Below are positions 38,216 through 47,938 of a DNA stretch of 64,000 nucleotides, piece by piece; the stretch's first letter is position 1; every line of letters starts with the position of its first letter. The notes under the pieces were generated by a model. The model saw only the letters and a list, made by a program, of their open reading frames with translations, had not been told where the DNA came from and made no database searches. This DNA comes from Succinivibrio dextrinosolvens (GTDB lineage: Bacteria > Pseudomonadota > Gammaproteobacteria > Enterobacterales > Succinivibrionaceae). The translations under genes were made by a program, and so were the position numbers. The stretch spans positions 1 through 64,000 of the forward strand of contig NZ_CP047056.1 of assembly GCF_011065405.1 (NCBI RefSeq), given 5' to 3'.

Positions 38216-39376
38216 TTACCTCAGCTTCTTAATCAGATTACATTTTGACTCATCAAATACTTCTCCGTTCTTTACCACCGCATAAGCGATTCTGGCAAGG
38301 CGATTCATAATGGCACAGATAATCACTTTCTTCTTTTTGGTCTTAAGCCTGTCCTTAACCCATGACGATTGTGTACCGTTTTTCACGGCGTAGGTCAGGT
38401 ATACCATAGCTCCCATATAAAGGCTCTTCTTAAGTGAGCGAATACCTGATTTACGAATCCCCATAACGGTAATTTTTCCGCCACTCCCGGTAATAATCGG
38501 AGCCACTCCCACATAGGCCGCGAACGCTCTGGCACTATGAAATCTCTCAGGATCACCTAAAGCTGAATTCAATGCTACCGCTGTCTGTAAACCAATCCCA
38601 GGAATGGTTGTAAGATTAAGACAGGTTTTATTCGAGCTTCCGTACTTTAGTATGTACTTATTGATTGTATCAATCTGCTCCTTAAGGTTATCGAGGATAT
38701 TGAATACAGCGTTTTTGATGACAGAGAAATGAGCTGATGACATAGGATCATGCTCAAAGCTCTCCTGCGCATCAGTAAATCCCAGAGTGATCTTTGCAGA
38801 TGTTTCAACACCAGCACTTCCTGCCACAATACCATGCTCATAAAGAATACCGTGTGCAGCATTCAGACACTGTGTATGCTGTTTTACAAGCAGGTCTCGT
38901 ATGGTAAAGATATTCATTAGCAACTGGTTTTCAAGACTCTTTGCAGGGATACTTTCAACCGAGGACAGCATTGCCTTGAATATTCCTGAAGCATCAATCT
39001 TATCGTTCTTATCAAGTTTTAAGAACGCTTTGACCTTTGATGCCGGAATTATTCTGCACTGATGACCTTTGCTTTCAAAATATCTGCTAAGGTAGTTGCA
39101 AGAACCACAGGCTTCTATTCCGAAAAGTAACGGCTCAGGAGCTTTTTCCACAAACTCAAAGAATTTACTGCGGGTAAGCTGAAAGTTTTTGAGCAGCTTC
39201 TTATCTCTGTCATAGTAACAGACCTGCATAACTCTGCTTGCCACATCAACAGCAACAGGATTTACTCCAAGCGTGTCACGATGGTAAGCAATGGTTGCAA
39301 GTTCATAATCACTAAGCTTAGGTTTCATATGAAAGGTAGCTCCGATTAAATGTCTGTTGATTACAACTTCAATCAA
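38216..39376 (-). CDS. IS110/IS1111-family DEDD transposase
   Basis: 386 aa. AVDVASRVMQVCYYD (Asp), LFGIEACGSCNYLSRYF (Glu) and KLDKNDKIDASGIFK (two Asp) form the DEDD site; TIPGIGLQTAVALNSAL and FAAYVGVAPIITGSGGK form the C-terminal Transposase_20 domain with its serine-containing region. It is only distantly related to the 485-aa IS110 protein next to it. Starts at 39376 or at the internal ATG at 39328 (MKPKLSDYE). It lies inside the IS66, after tnpB. Confidence 0.9.
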   Translation of the reverse strand: MIEVVINRHLIGATFHMKPKLSDYELATIAYHRDTLGVNPVAVDVASRVMQVCYYDRDKKLLKNFQLTRSKFFEFVEKAPEPLLFGIEACGSCNYLSRYFESKGHQCRIIPASKVKAFLKLDKNDKIDASGIFKAMLSSVESIPAKSLENQLLMNIFTIRDLLVKQHTQCLNAAHGILYEHGIVAGSAGVETSAKITLGFTDAQESFEHDPMSSAHFSVIKNAVFNILDNLKEQIDTINKYILKYGSSNKTCLNLTTIPGIGLQTAVALNSALGDPERFHSARAFAAYVGVAPIITGSGGKITVMGIRKSGIRSLKKSLYMGAMVYLTYAVKNGTQSSWVKDRLKTKKKKVIICAIMNRLARIAYAVVKNGEVFDESKCNLIKKLR

Positions 39377-39555
39377 AGCTATGATGAACCTAGGAATACA
39401 AGCTTATTTTGAAGTACCTAGAGTCTGGAAATTGCGTCCGTTAAATTTATTTCCATTCTCTACATACTATTCATGCATGTTAAGAGCAATTAATAGATCC
39501 AAAAACTATACATATATTTCTACAGTAAACATATGCACTATAGTTTCTGGTTCAG

Positions 39556-39909
39556 CTAACAGGCTATCTTGAGAGGAAAAGCTTTGTCTGGTGCCGTACC
39601 TTCCATCAGAAGTGTCTCCAGCTCGTCGCGGGTCAAATGAATTGGTATCTGGTCCTCATCAAGCATTACCTGGAATCTGCCCGTGTTAAGAATACGAGTG
39701 GTACAGTCCACACCGCAGGGATCTATATGAAGTATCTTACAAATCGTTTTACGCTTATTGAAGGTAACCACTGTTATCTCATCGATACCATTCCATTTGA
39801 CACCAAGTGAATTTGAGGAAATCATGGCTAATAGTCTGTGCATGCCAAAACGACCACAAACTGGTTCACGAACCATATAGATTCTGCCGGTTCCGGATAA
39901 AATAGACAT
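39556..39909 (-). CDS. tnpB: IS66 accessory protein TnpB (second element)
   Basis: 117 aa, clearly homologous to the TnpB at 23564: IYMVREPVCGRFGMHRLLAM, SLGVKWNGIDEITVVTFNK, DCTTRILNTGRFQVM. It begins 10 bp after tnpA on the minus strand. The IS110-type element now lies between it and tnpC. Confidence 0.93.
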   Translation of the reverse strand: MSILSGTGRIYMVREPVCGRFGMHRLLAMISSNSLGVKWNGIDEITVVTFNKRKTICKILHIDPCGVDCTTRILNTGRFQVMLDEDQIPIHLTRDELETLLMEGTAPDKAFPLKIAC

Positions 39910-39919
39910 TCATTCCTCC

Positions 39920-40567
39920 CTATGAGTTTATTCCACTGAGGATTCTGGTAATGACTTCCTCTGCTTCCCTTTGGGCAGGATTAAAGGTGATCTGAATGTC
40001 GTTGAGGCAGATTTTTATATAGCCATGGGGACTTCTGCTGTTTTTAAGGCTTTGCCTTGGTCTGTTTGAATGATGCTTATTTCGCTGAGGATACCAGCGA
40101 TGAAAGTTCCTACCATCGAATCTCTCAGTTTTTGCGGGATGTGCTTCTTTTGCTACTTGTGGTGTTATGCGTCCTGCTGGTAATTTAGGTTCGCCCTCAA
40201 CTTTAGATTCAATAGAAATCACCTGCACCTCGTTATCTTCAGCAGAAGTAGCTTCTTCAGATGTCTGGCTCTTCATCTTTTTGCTGATATCAAAAATACT
40301 TGATTTGGAGATACCAAGCTGATCAGCAATTGAAGTCAGAGAATAATTTCTGTCACGCAACTCTTTTATCTGGGCACAAAGACTTGCAAAGGCAAGCTTC
40401 TCTCTTCTAGAATAAATGTCTGTACCAAGATGATCTCTGCCAATACGGTCAATAGTCATTTTACTGAGCTTATACTTTTGTCCAAGCTGATATGCACTAA
40501 GAGTAGAGGTGGTGATATCTTTAATGATCTCTCTGGTTTTTTGAGGATCGATTTTAATTGTTGCCAT
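39920..40567 (-). CDS. tnpA: IS66 accessory protein TnpA (second element)
   Basis: 215 aa, homologous to the 187-aa TnpA at 22997: LSAYQLGQKYKLSKMTIDRI and YSLTSIADQLGISKSSIFDI are the two helix-turn-helix-like segments; the C-terminus YIKICLNDIQITFNPAQREA matches too. The middle (about 95-170) is a longer, basic and proline-containing linker. GGAGTG precedes the ATG. First gene after the IS66 right terminal repeat. Confidence 0.87.
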   Translation of the reverse strand: MATIKIDPQKTREIIKDITTSTLSAYQLGQKYKLSKMTIDRIGRDHLGTDIYSRREKLAFASLCAQIKELRDRNYSLTSIADQLGISKSSIFDISKKMKSQTSEEATSAEDNEVQVISIESKVEGEPKLPAGRITPQVAKEAHPAKTERFDGRNFHRWYPQRNKHHSNRPRQSLKNSRSPHGYIKICLNDIQITFNPAQREAEEVITRILSGINS

Positions 40568-40653
40568 GGTGATACACTCCTTAACAAATTTCGTTGCTTG
40601 AAGTGTAGTTTTTTATCAACTGAAAAAATAGGTACCTAATAGGCAACTGTTAC

Positions 40654-42125
40654 AAATCTCTGAAGCCTCGTTCGCAAAGTGAATTGGTAAGAGGGATCTC
40701 AGGATCACTTAAAAACTGTTTTAAACCTTCCAGTCGTTTCAAGGCATAGGCAATTGAATTACCGTATACTTCCTGCTTGTTTGATTTATAATTTTTAATG
40801 CCGTTTCTTTCTATGACATGGACTGATTTCTGTGCCAGCTCTTTAACGATTTCTTCAATATTATTTATAAAAAAGCTACTGTGCCTGGTTCTGATTTCCT
40901 TAACCTGCTCCAGATAATCATCCTGAGTTATATCTAAATCATGCTCTAATGCAAACAGACAGTTGATGTTAAAAAAGAGCGCCATCATCAGTCCTTCTTC
41001 ATCGCTGATTTCATGTTTTTTACCGAATTCAGGAAATTTCTTGGAAACCTCTTCATAGCAGCTACGATCAGAGATAAGCTCCTGAAATAAATCTTTCAGT
41101 TTCATATCCGTTAAATCATTAAGTACGGCACGACGCAGGTGGGCATAGCAGTAGGCATGTGTCGCAGATAATTCTTTTAACACCTTGTCATAGGTCTGAT
41201 TTCCATCTGTTAGAACCACTGACTTGGAGATATTCCCATCTTTAAGAATGTTATACGGAACATCCTGACTTCGTGACTCGTTTATATCGTACTAGGCATA
41301 CCTGGCTTCATCGAGGTGGGAGTTACATAACTGCCAGCAGGTAAACTGTCTGTTTTCTCTGCCTTCACTGTCTGCAGTTCTGACATGAACCTGGCTTTCA
41401 TCAGCATGAATGATATGAGATTTTAAAATTTTATCCCGGATTATTTCTGCTTCCTTATGCAGTACCAGTCGGTCAAAAGCCTTGATTGCGGCAAATGCTG
41501 TAGAGCGTTTTAGGCCTGAATGCCTAAAGTTAGAAAAAATACGACTGTAAGGCATGTTGTTAAAGTTATGCTCAAATATAAATGTTGCCACGGTACCTAA
41601 GGTCAGTTTGCCTCCTGTAATCACAGGAAACATGGTGGCTGTTTTTAAATTGAAATAAGCTGGGAGCATCATTCCAATATCGCAGTAGGCAAACTGTTTT
41701 GGTGATAGCCTGCTGTTTTCTTCAAGCTGCTGCTGATTTTTCTGAACCAGCTTTGATTCTGAGGCTAGAGTATTCAGGAGAGTTTCCTGCAGCTTAACAT
41801 CCTGTTCCTGCTGTTCCATTATTTCTGCTTCTGATAAGTCAGATTGAGCGGAGAGAGTCTCAGAGAGTGACGCATCGACTTTATCTGACTCTACAGACTT
41901 ATTTTCATCAAAAACGGTTTTGCTGCTGTCAGGTGTCAGTTTATCAGAAATAATGCTTCCGCATTTTTTACATTTAAATTTCCTTACCAGTCTTTCAATA
42001 AGCTCAAGCCTGTACCTGCTGATATTCATCATATGGTCGTTTTCATTACCATTGTGTATGACTTCAGCCTCTTCGTAACGCCTGCAGATTGGACAGTAAA
42101 CAATGGAGCCATTTGAACTGGACAA
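40654..42125 (-). pseudogene. 5' half of interrupted IS66 tnpC, with amber codon
   Basis: The minus-strand frame runs from 42125 with zinc-type cysteines (YCPICRRYEE, FKCKKCGSI), core motif SHIIHADESQVHVRT (first Asp), then an in-frame TAG at 41292-41294 (EARYA, stop, YDINESRSQD), and continues with VVLTDGNQTYDKVLKEL (second Asp) to NSLCERGFRD at the insertion point. The 3' half is at 30447-30851. It is thus doubly dead: nonsense codon and IS66 insertion. Upstream, 42144-42395 holds another open minus-strand stretch without a start (NACASDGYKRLVEYMNVCNH), perhaps the lost N-terminus. Confidence 0.9.
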
Positions 42126-42443
42126 GCTTCCTCCTACAGCAACTTATTCTGCCTCCAGATTTAAAGAGTTTTCATTCTGATTTTTTGAACAGCGGTTATC
42201 TGGATTGAAATTCTTATTCAGTGGCTCTTTAATTTTGAGATGATTGCAGACGTTCATATATTCTACCAGTCTTTTATAACCATCAGAGGCACAGGCATTG
42301 TTTTTCGTTGAAGGTGGAACGTGAGCATTAACTCTTGAGTATCTCCTGTTAGGATTACCTTCGGAGACTTTAGGTTTAGAGACTTCTCCTTTATTATTTT
42401 GTTACTATTTAGTCTTGTGCTGAGGTGGAATAGCAGTATCATG

Positions 42444-42895
42444 AATATTGTTCTCTTACAGTTGGCTCCATGGAAAACAGAACCTCAATTGCCCTTGGAA
42501 TTGCTATAAACAAGCTTGAGCAGAGAATCTGGTGTATTGACGGTGATGGTGATGGTGATGGTGCTGTGCTTATGCATATGGGAGCAATGGCAGTTATAGG
42601 TTCCAATAAGCCAAAGAATCTCATTCACATCGTTATAAATAATGGTGCTCATGAAACAGTTGGTGGAATGCCAACAGTTGCTGCTGATATTGATGTTGTC
42701 GGAGTTGCTATAGCCTGCGGTTATCCAAATGCCGTATCAGTTGATTCCTTTGAGCTGTTAGACATAGCTTTAAAAGATGCAAAGTCTAGAAGTGAATTAA
42801 GTCTGATTGAATTGAAGTTCTCTACAGGTGCTAGAGATGATTTAGGTAGACCTACTACAACTGCGATGGAGAATAAGCTGAACTTTATGAAGTAG
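42444..42895 (+). pseudogene. Phosphonopyruvate decarboxylase 3' fragment (A)
   Basis: Open frame with SLTVGSMENRTSIALGIAI, the thiamine-diphosphate motif region RIWCIDGDGDGDGAVLMHMG, LIHIVINNGAHETVGGMPTV, ACGYPNAVSVDSFELL and GARDDLGRPTTTAMENK. These are C-terminal motifs of phosphonopyruvate decarboxylase (Ppd/AepY), which makes phosphonoacetaldehyde. The usual DGDGA is expanded to DGDGDGDGA by repeated GATGGT. A TAG stop follows FMK, removing the last few residues seen in the other fragment. The N-terminal two thirds are missing, and no PEP mutase is present. A relic. Confidence 0.85.
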
Positions 42896-42962
42896 TTAAA
42901 ATTCTCGTAGATAATTTTTTTTTTAATTTTGTAAAAGGTAAGAAATAACTTTTCTTGCCTTT

Positions 42963-43655
42963 TTAAATGTGTAAATTCCATGGCATTACACTTTCCAATA
43001 CCTCTTTTGAGATTGAGTCGGATTTATAACCAATGATGGTGCCTCGGTTATCCTTTTCAAATTCAATCTCACTCATATGCTCGGTCATAACTGAAATAGC
43101 TTTTCTCATGTATGTTTCAAATTCAACACCGTGCATCTGGGCAGTTTTATATAGTGAATAAAATAATGCCAGATTATCTGCTCCTCTAAAGGTATCTGAG
43201 GCAAGCATACTGTTTCTCAGGATATCCAACTCTCTGAATCTGGATTCAACTGCATTGTTATGCATCAGACCATATGGTGAATCCAGGAAAGTCTTCAGAG
43301 CTGCTTCATTGTTTACAATATAACCAATTGCTGCTTTTAACTTTTTAGAGCATTGCCTTTTTGGCTCTTCATCTTTCTTTGTGGTTATATCTGCATAGAT
43401 CCTTCTTGCATCTGCGCAGATTTCCTCAATCAGAGGCCGCAGCTCTCTGTTCTTTAGTACAACTATGTCCAAAGATGGATTTTGCTTACACCTTGCAGTG
43501 ATATCATTACAGATATGAAATGCATTAGAGATTTTGTCTACGAAACTTTGGGCATCCTTCAAGTCCTGCTCCCATTTCATCTTTTCAAATTCTCTGCATG
43601 GATTTCCATCCTCATCCATTCCATAATTCAACAGAATACAATAGTATCGCTTAAC
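42963..43655 (-). pseudogene. IS66 tnpC 3' part in left arm
   Basis: The minus-strand frame reads from HVKRYYCILLNYGMDEDGNP at the RIT border to NAVESRFRELDILRNSM, GADNLALFYSLYKTAQMHGV and a stop at 42963. This is the C-terminal portion of an IS66 TnpC, from the HAHVRR-type motif onward, including the catalytic Glu (NAVESRFREL). The part before HVKRYY is missing. It ends just inside the IS66 terminus (GTAAAAGGTAAGAAATAACT at 42931). Confidence 0.88.
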
Positions 43656-43689
43656 ATGAATCTTATTCGAGATCTCGAATAAGATTCAT
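43656..43689. repeat. 34-bp perfect palindrome, left copy
   Basis: Half-site ATGAATCTTATTCGAGA followed by its exact reverse complement. It marks the border between the IS66 tnpC sequence and the RIT element. Same sequence at 47173-47206. Confidence 0.93.
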
Positions 43690-43828
43690 TATCCTAATGT
43701 TTTTATTATCCTAAAAGAATTCTGCAACTGGCTTAAAATCGCCGTTTTTTTTTTATTTTACTCGAATAATAGCAATCCACTTTTAAACTTAAAAATAGGA
43801 GTATTTTCCTATTTTGGAGGTTGTTATT

Positions 43829-45057
43829 ATGAAATGTTCCAGCTGTGATTTAACTATTTTATCAGCCTTACTTATAAAACGTTTAAAAAAACTTTGTTTT
43901 AAAAACAGTTCAATAAAAATATATGAATGGGGACTGAATAAATTAGACCTGTACATGAGACAGCTTAATCTGTCTTCTTTTTCTAAATCTGTTGGATTAA
44001 AGTTCATAGAGTATCTAGAAAAACTTGATCCTAAGGTATGTCCAAAAACTGTTATAAAATTTTCTAAAACGCTAATAAATAGACTTGTAGATGAGTTAAA
44101 TAATGATTTTAAAATATGTCATTTCCCTTCAGTCTTACCGGTTGTTAATGAAAACTTTCAAACAGTAATTGATGAATATTGTAATTATGTTAGCACTTTT
44201 AATAGTCCGGGCTCGGTAAGACATAAAAGAGATACAATTACAAAACTATGCGCATATTTTGAACAGGCCGGAGGGTATTCTTTTTTAGAGCTTAATCCTG
44301 TTCTAGTTGGTCAAGCTTGTCTCAAATTTCAAAACCATGGAATCCTGTGGATTGTAAGGGATTTTTTAAGGTATCTCTTTGATAAAAAAATCCTGTTGGC
44401 TGATTTTTCTGCTATTGTCCCCAAGCATAAACAACCTCAGACTGTTCCTTCCATTTATACAGAGGAAGAGCTTTTAAAAGTAGGGAAAGCTATAAAGTCG
44501 GAAGGTGAGACAGTAAAAGAAAAACGAGATTTCGCAATGTTTATGCTAGCAGCAAAATTAGGTCTTAGATGCGGTGATATTGTCAGATTATCCATAGATA
44601 ACTTTAATTTTTCAGATAAGACGTTAGTTTTGACTACGCATAAATGTCCAACATTTTTACAGCTTGCGTTGACTGATGACATTATCGATGCTGTTCAAGA
44701 ATATTATTCAGTACGCCCAAAGTCTGAATACAAGGAACTATTTTAAGTTTACGAGCTCCATTCGGAAATGTTACAACCAGTGCATTTAGATTCAGTCTAC
44801 AGAACGCCTTTATCAAAGCTGGGATTAATACAGAGAATAAAAAGAAGGGACCGCATGTATTAAGATCATCTCTTGCTTCTGCCATGATCAATAAAGGTGT
44901 TTCTTATAAAACAGTACGTAATATTCTCGGTCATCGAGATCCAAAAGTCATGAAACACTACGCCAAAGTTGATATAGAAAATTTAAGAGAATACGCATTA
45001 CCAGCTCCAAAAGCTACAGGAAAATTCTTAATGTTTCTGAACGGAGGTGGAATATGA
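43829..45057 (+). pseudogene. RIT tyrosine recombinase A, frameshifted
   Basis: Start chosen at ATG 43829, behind GGAGG at 43816-43820; an inverted repeat AAAATAGGA/TCCTATTTT (43792-43815) precedes it and may regulate it. The N-terminal SAM-like domain leads to the catalytic domain with LGLRCGDIVRLSIDNF (Arg). A one-T loss at 44741-44746 (GAACTATTTTAAG) breaks the frame; the other frame then gives GPHVLRSSLASAMINKG (HxxR), VRNILGHRDPKVMKHYAKVD (H and the nucleophile Tyr) to the TGA at 45055. Restored length 409 aa. The stop overlaps the next ATG (ATGA). Confidence 0.87.
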
Positions 45058-46039
45058 GTTTTTTCAGTATATTTTCTGGTTATATTTCTGATTTTTTAGC
45101 TTTTAGGAAACAGACAAAAGTCTGAGCTGTTATCTCCATGATCAGGCGTATTTATCTGATTTTGATTCTTTTTTAGTAGCTCAAAATTGGAATAAGAACT
45201 TTGTTTCAGAAACTATCATGCAAAAGTGGATTTCTCAATTAAAAGGGAAAACTAGTACAATTGCCAACAAAGTTATTACAGTCAGAAATTTTCTTGTTTA
45301 TCTAAATACAATTCATAACGAGAATTTAAATTTTCTGCCAATAACACCTAAAGTTCATGATGATTACCAACCATTCATTTTTACAGATGAACAGCTAAAA
45401 TCTTTTTTAGAATATGTTGATTCTTTACCTCACTATGTAAAATTAAAAAATCCGAAAACCCAAATAGGATATTGCATGCTCCTTAGACTAATTATCGGGT
45501 GTGGTCTAAGAATTGGTGAAACCCTTAAGCTAAGAGTGAAAGATGTTGATTTTATAAATGCAATTTTGACAATGAGATTTGCAAAAAATAATAAACAGCG
45601 CTTTGTTCCAATGCATGAGAGTCTTAACCAGATGCTAAAGAGCTATTGCATCGCATTGGGCATTATTAACTCTCCTGGTAGTCTCCTATTTTGGGATCAT
45701 TCAAAAGGAACGCCATTACCTCCCCAAAAAATCGGTGGATATCTAAGAAAACTGCTTATCCAATTTGGCCTTAGAACAAGAGATAAAAAGGATCATGAAC
45801 GAGGAGTATGTATTCATATACTCAGACATTATTTTGCTTTTAAGTCATTTAAGCAGGCACAATTAGCAGGGAGAAATTTTAACGATTCAGTGCCTTTCCT
45901 TTCAGTATATCTAGGTCATGAGTCATTTAAAGAAACAGAGAAATATCTGAAATTTACTTCAGAAATGTATCCTGAAGCGATAGAAAGCTTTAATGACTAT
46001 ACATCCCAACTTTTCCCAGAGGTAATTTTCTATGACTAA
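45054..46039 (+). pseudogene. RIT tyrosine recombinase B, frameshifted
   Basis: Starts at ATG 45054, overlapping the previous stop by 4 bp. After MSFFSIFSGYISDFLAFRKQ the frame is lost by one missing A in ACAAAAGTC (45114-45121); restored it continues as SLSCYLHDQAYLSDF. The catalytic domain has IIGCGLRIGETLKLRVKDVD (Arg), GVCIHILRHYFAF (HxxR), LSVYLGHESFKETEKYLKFT (H and Tyr). Restored length 328 aa. Confidence 0.87.
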
Positions 46040-47077
46040 AAAAGTTTATGCTTTTATGAGGCTTCTTGAAGAATATTTTACAAACTATCTTCCTGTCTGC
46101 GCAGGTCTTAGCAAGAATACAATTAAGTCCTATAAATATACCTTTAAACTTCTTCTACAGTATATTTTTAAAGAGAAAACGTAAGTGCAGACCACGTCAA
46201 ATTTGAAGACCTTACAGTTGAACTGATTGAAAATTTTTTAAAATGGCTAGAGTCTGAAAGAAATTGCGGAATTTCAACCAGAAATCAGAGACTAGCTGCA
46301 TTAAGCGCATATTCTAAATATGCTCAAGATCGCAACACAGAAGCGGCTCTTGTTTTTAGAAATGCCATTACCCAGATCCCAATCAAGAGAGGTGTAACAC
46401 ACAAAAGAAGTGTATTTTCCAGGGAAGAAATAAAGATTCTGTTAGAATTGCCTAATGAAAAATATGCTTCAGGGCTGAGAGATAAGGTTCTTCTTTCTGT
46501 GCTTTATGGATCAGGTGCAAGAGCTCAGGAACTTTGTAATTTAAAAGTAAAAGATGTCATAAACGACAATAATAAAATCAAACTTAGATTGATAGGAAAA
46601 GGTAATAAGTCAAGAACTGTATTACTTCCTGAAAATTGTGCCAAGCTACTAAAGTGTTTCATGAATCATCGGAAATTACAAGGTCAGCTAGAACGCCACG
46701 TCTTTTCAAGCCAAACACATGAACAAATGACGGTATCCTGTATTGAAATGATACTAAAAAAATATGTAGCTATAGCCAAAAACAAGTATCACGACAAATT
46801 TACAGAGAAATCATATTCTCCACATTCACTTCGCCACAGTTTTGCAACACATTTGATTGAAGCAAAGGTTCCTCTTATTGTTGTAAAAAATATACTTGGA
46901 CATGCATCACTTTCAACGACCGAAGTGTATATACAGATATCACAGGAGCAAACTGACAATAGTATAATGGAGTGGAATAAAAATTGGATTAGTAATTTTA
47001 AAACTGAGGTATCAAAAGAATCTCAAGAAAAAGACAGTTATCCAACAGGAGAAGTGCCAGATTTCTTAGCTACCTGA
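46032..47077 (+). pseudogene. RIT tyrosine recombinase C, frameshifted
   Basis: Starts at ATG 46032, overlapping the end of recombinase B by 8 bp, so translation is probably coupled. One missing A in GAGAAAACGTAAG (46174-46186) breaks the frame. Restored, VSADHVKFEDLTVELIENFL leads to VLYGSGARAQELCNLKVKDV (Arg), SYSPHSLRHSFATHLIEAKV (HxxR) and VKNILGHASLSTTEVYIQIS (H, Tyr), a XerC/D-like catalytic domain. Restored length 348 aa. Confidence 0.88.
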
Positions 47078-47172
47078 AAAATTTGACTATAGATTATCTT
47101 AAGAGAATTCTGATTTAAGTCTATTTTAAGCCAGTTGCAGAATTCTTTTAGGATAATAAAAACATTAGGATA

Positions 47173-47206
47173 ATGAATCTTATTCGAGATCTCGAATAAG
47201 ATTCAT
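47173..47206. repeat. 34-bp perfect palindrome, right copy
   Basis: Identical to 43656-43689. It is preceded by TTAGGATAAT at 47148-47157 and 47165-47174, a 17-bp-spaced direct repeat. Confidence 0.93.
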
Positions 47207-47899
47207 GTTAAGCGATACTATTGTATTCTGTTGAATTATGGAATGGATGAGGATGGAAATCCATGCAGAGAATTTGAAAAGATGAAATGGGAGCAGGACT
47301 TGAAGGATGCCCAAAGTTTCGTAGACAAAATCTCTAATGCATTTCATATCTGTAATGATATCACTGCAAGGTGTAAGCAAAATCCATCTTTGGACATAGT
47401 TGTACTAAAGAACAGAGAGCTGCGGCCTCTGATTGAGGAAATCTGCGCAGATGCAAGAAGGATCTATGCAGATATAACCACAAAGAAAGATGAAGAGCCA
47501 AAAAGGCAATGCTCTAAAAAGTTAAAAGCAGCAATTGGTTATATTGTAAACAATGAAGCAGCTCTGAAGACTTTCCTGGATTCACCATATGGTCTGATGC
47601 ATAACAATGCAGTTGAATCCAGATTCAGAGAGTTGGATATCCTGAGAAACAGTATGCTTGCCTCAGATACCTTTAGAGGAGCAGATAATCTGGCATTATT
47701 TTATTCACTATATAAAACTGCCCAGATGCACGGTGTTGAATTTGAAACATACATGAGAAAAGCTATTTCAGTTATGACCGAGCATATGAGTGAGATTGAA
47801 TTTGAAAAGGATAACCGAGGCACCATCATTGGTTATAAATCCGACTCAATCTCAAAAGAGGTATTGGAAAGTGTAATGCCATGGAATTTACACATTTAA
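47207..47899 (+). pseudogene. IS66 tnpC 3' part in right arm
   Basis: Same 3' part as in the left arm (from HVKRYY to the stop at 47899), now on the plus strand, followed by the IS66 terminus ending CCTTTTAC at 47931. A normal insertion would leave the 5' half of the gene on one side; no 5' half of this tnpC is seen anywhere in the window. Confidence 0.88.
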
Positions 47900-47938
47900 A
47901 AAGGCAAGAAAAGTTATTTCTTACCTTTTACAAAATTA

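Larger units (their letters stand above)
30852..40653 (-). mobile_element. IS66-family element, 9.8 kb, carrying nested IS elements
   Basis: Ends: GTAACAGTGAACTATTAGGT at 30852 and, inverted at the right end, GTAACAGTTGCCTATTAGGT. Flanked by AAATCTCT on both sides. Gene order on the minus strand is tnpA, tnpB, then about 5 kb of foreign IS DNA (one IS4, two IS110-type), then tnpC. Without the inserts it would be about 4.7 kb, close to the complete IS66 at 22911. The target is the conserved Glu region of another IS66 tnpC. Confidence 0.93.
42924..43739. repeat. Left arm of 816-bp inverted repeat
   Basis: Reverse complement of 47123-47938; every stretch compared is identical and both arms encode the same 222-aa frame. 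The outer part is an IS66 terminus plus tnpC tail; the inner 84 bp (43656-43739) belong to the RIT element. Confidence 0.92.
43656..47206 (+). mobile_element. Recombinase-in-trio (RIT) element
   Basis: 3,551 bp with three adjacent, overlapping tyrosine recombinase genes in one direction, the definition of RIT elements. The terminal inverted repeats are 84 bp (43656-43739 and 47123-47206) and each contains a 34-bp palindrome plus two direct copies of TTAGGATAAT. It sits within an IS66 tnpC immediately before the HVKRYY codons. Unusually, the same tnpC half lies on both sides in inverted orientation. Confidence 0.85.
47123..47938. repeat. Right arm of 816-bp inverted repeat
   Basis: Inverted partner of 42924-43739, with no difference found in the stretches compared. 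Beyond 47938 and before 42924 the flanks differ. Confidence 0.92.

Noticed and set aside
42924-47938. Region considered as a simple composite transposon made of two IS66 copies
   Set aside because: The arms contain only tnpC tails with one IS66 terminus each and no tnpA or tnpB; the central recombinase trio and border palindromes fit a RIT element better.
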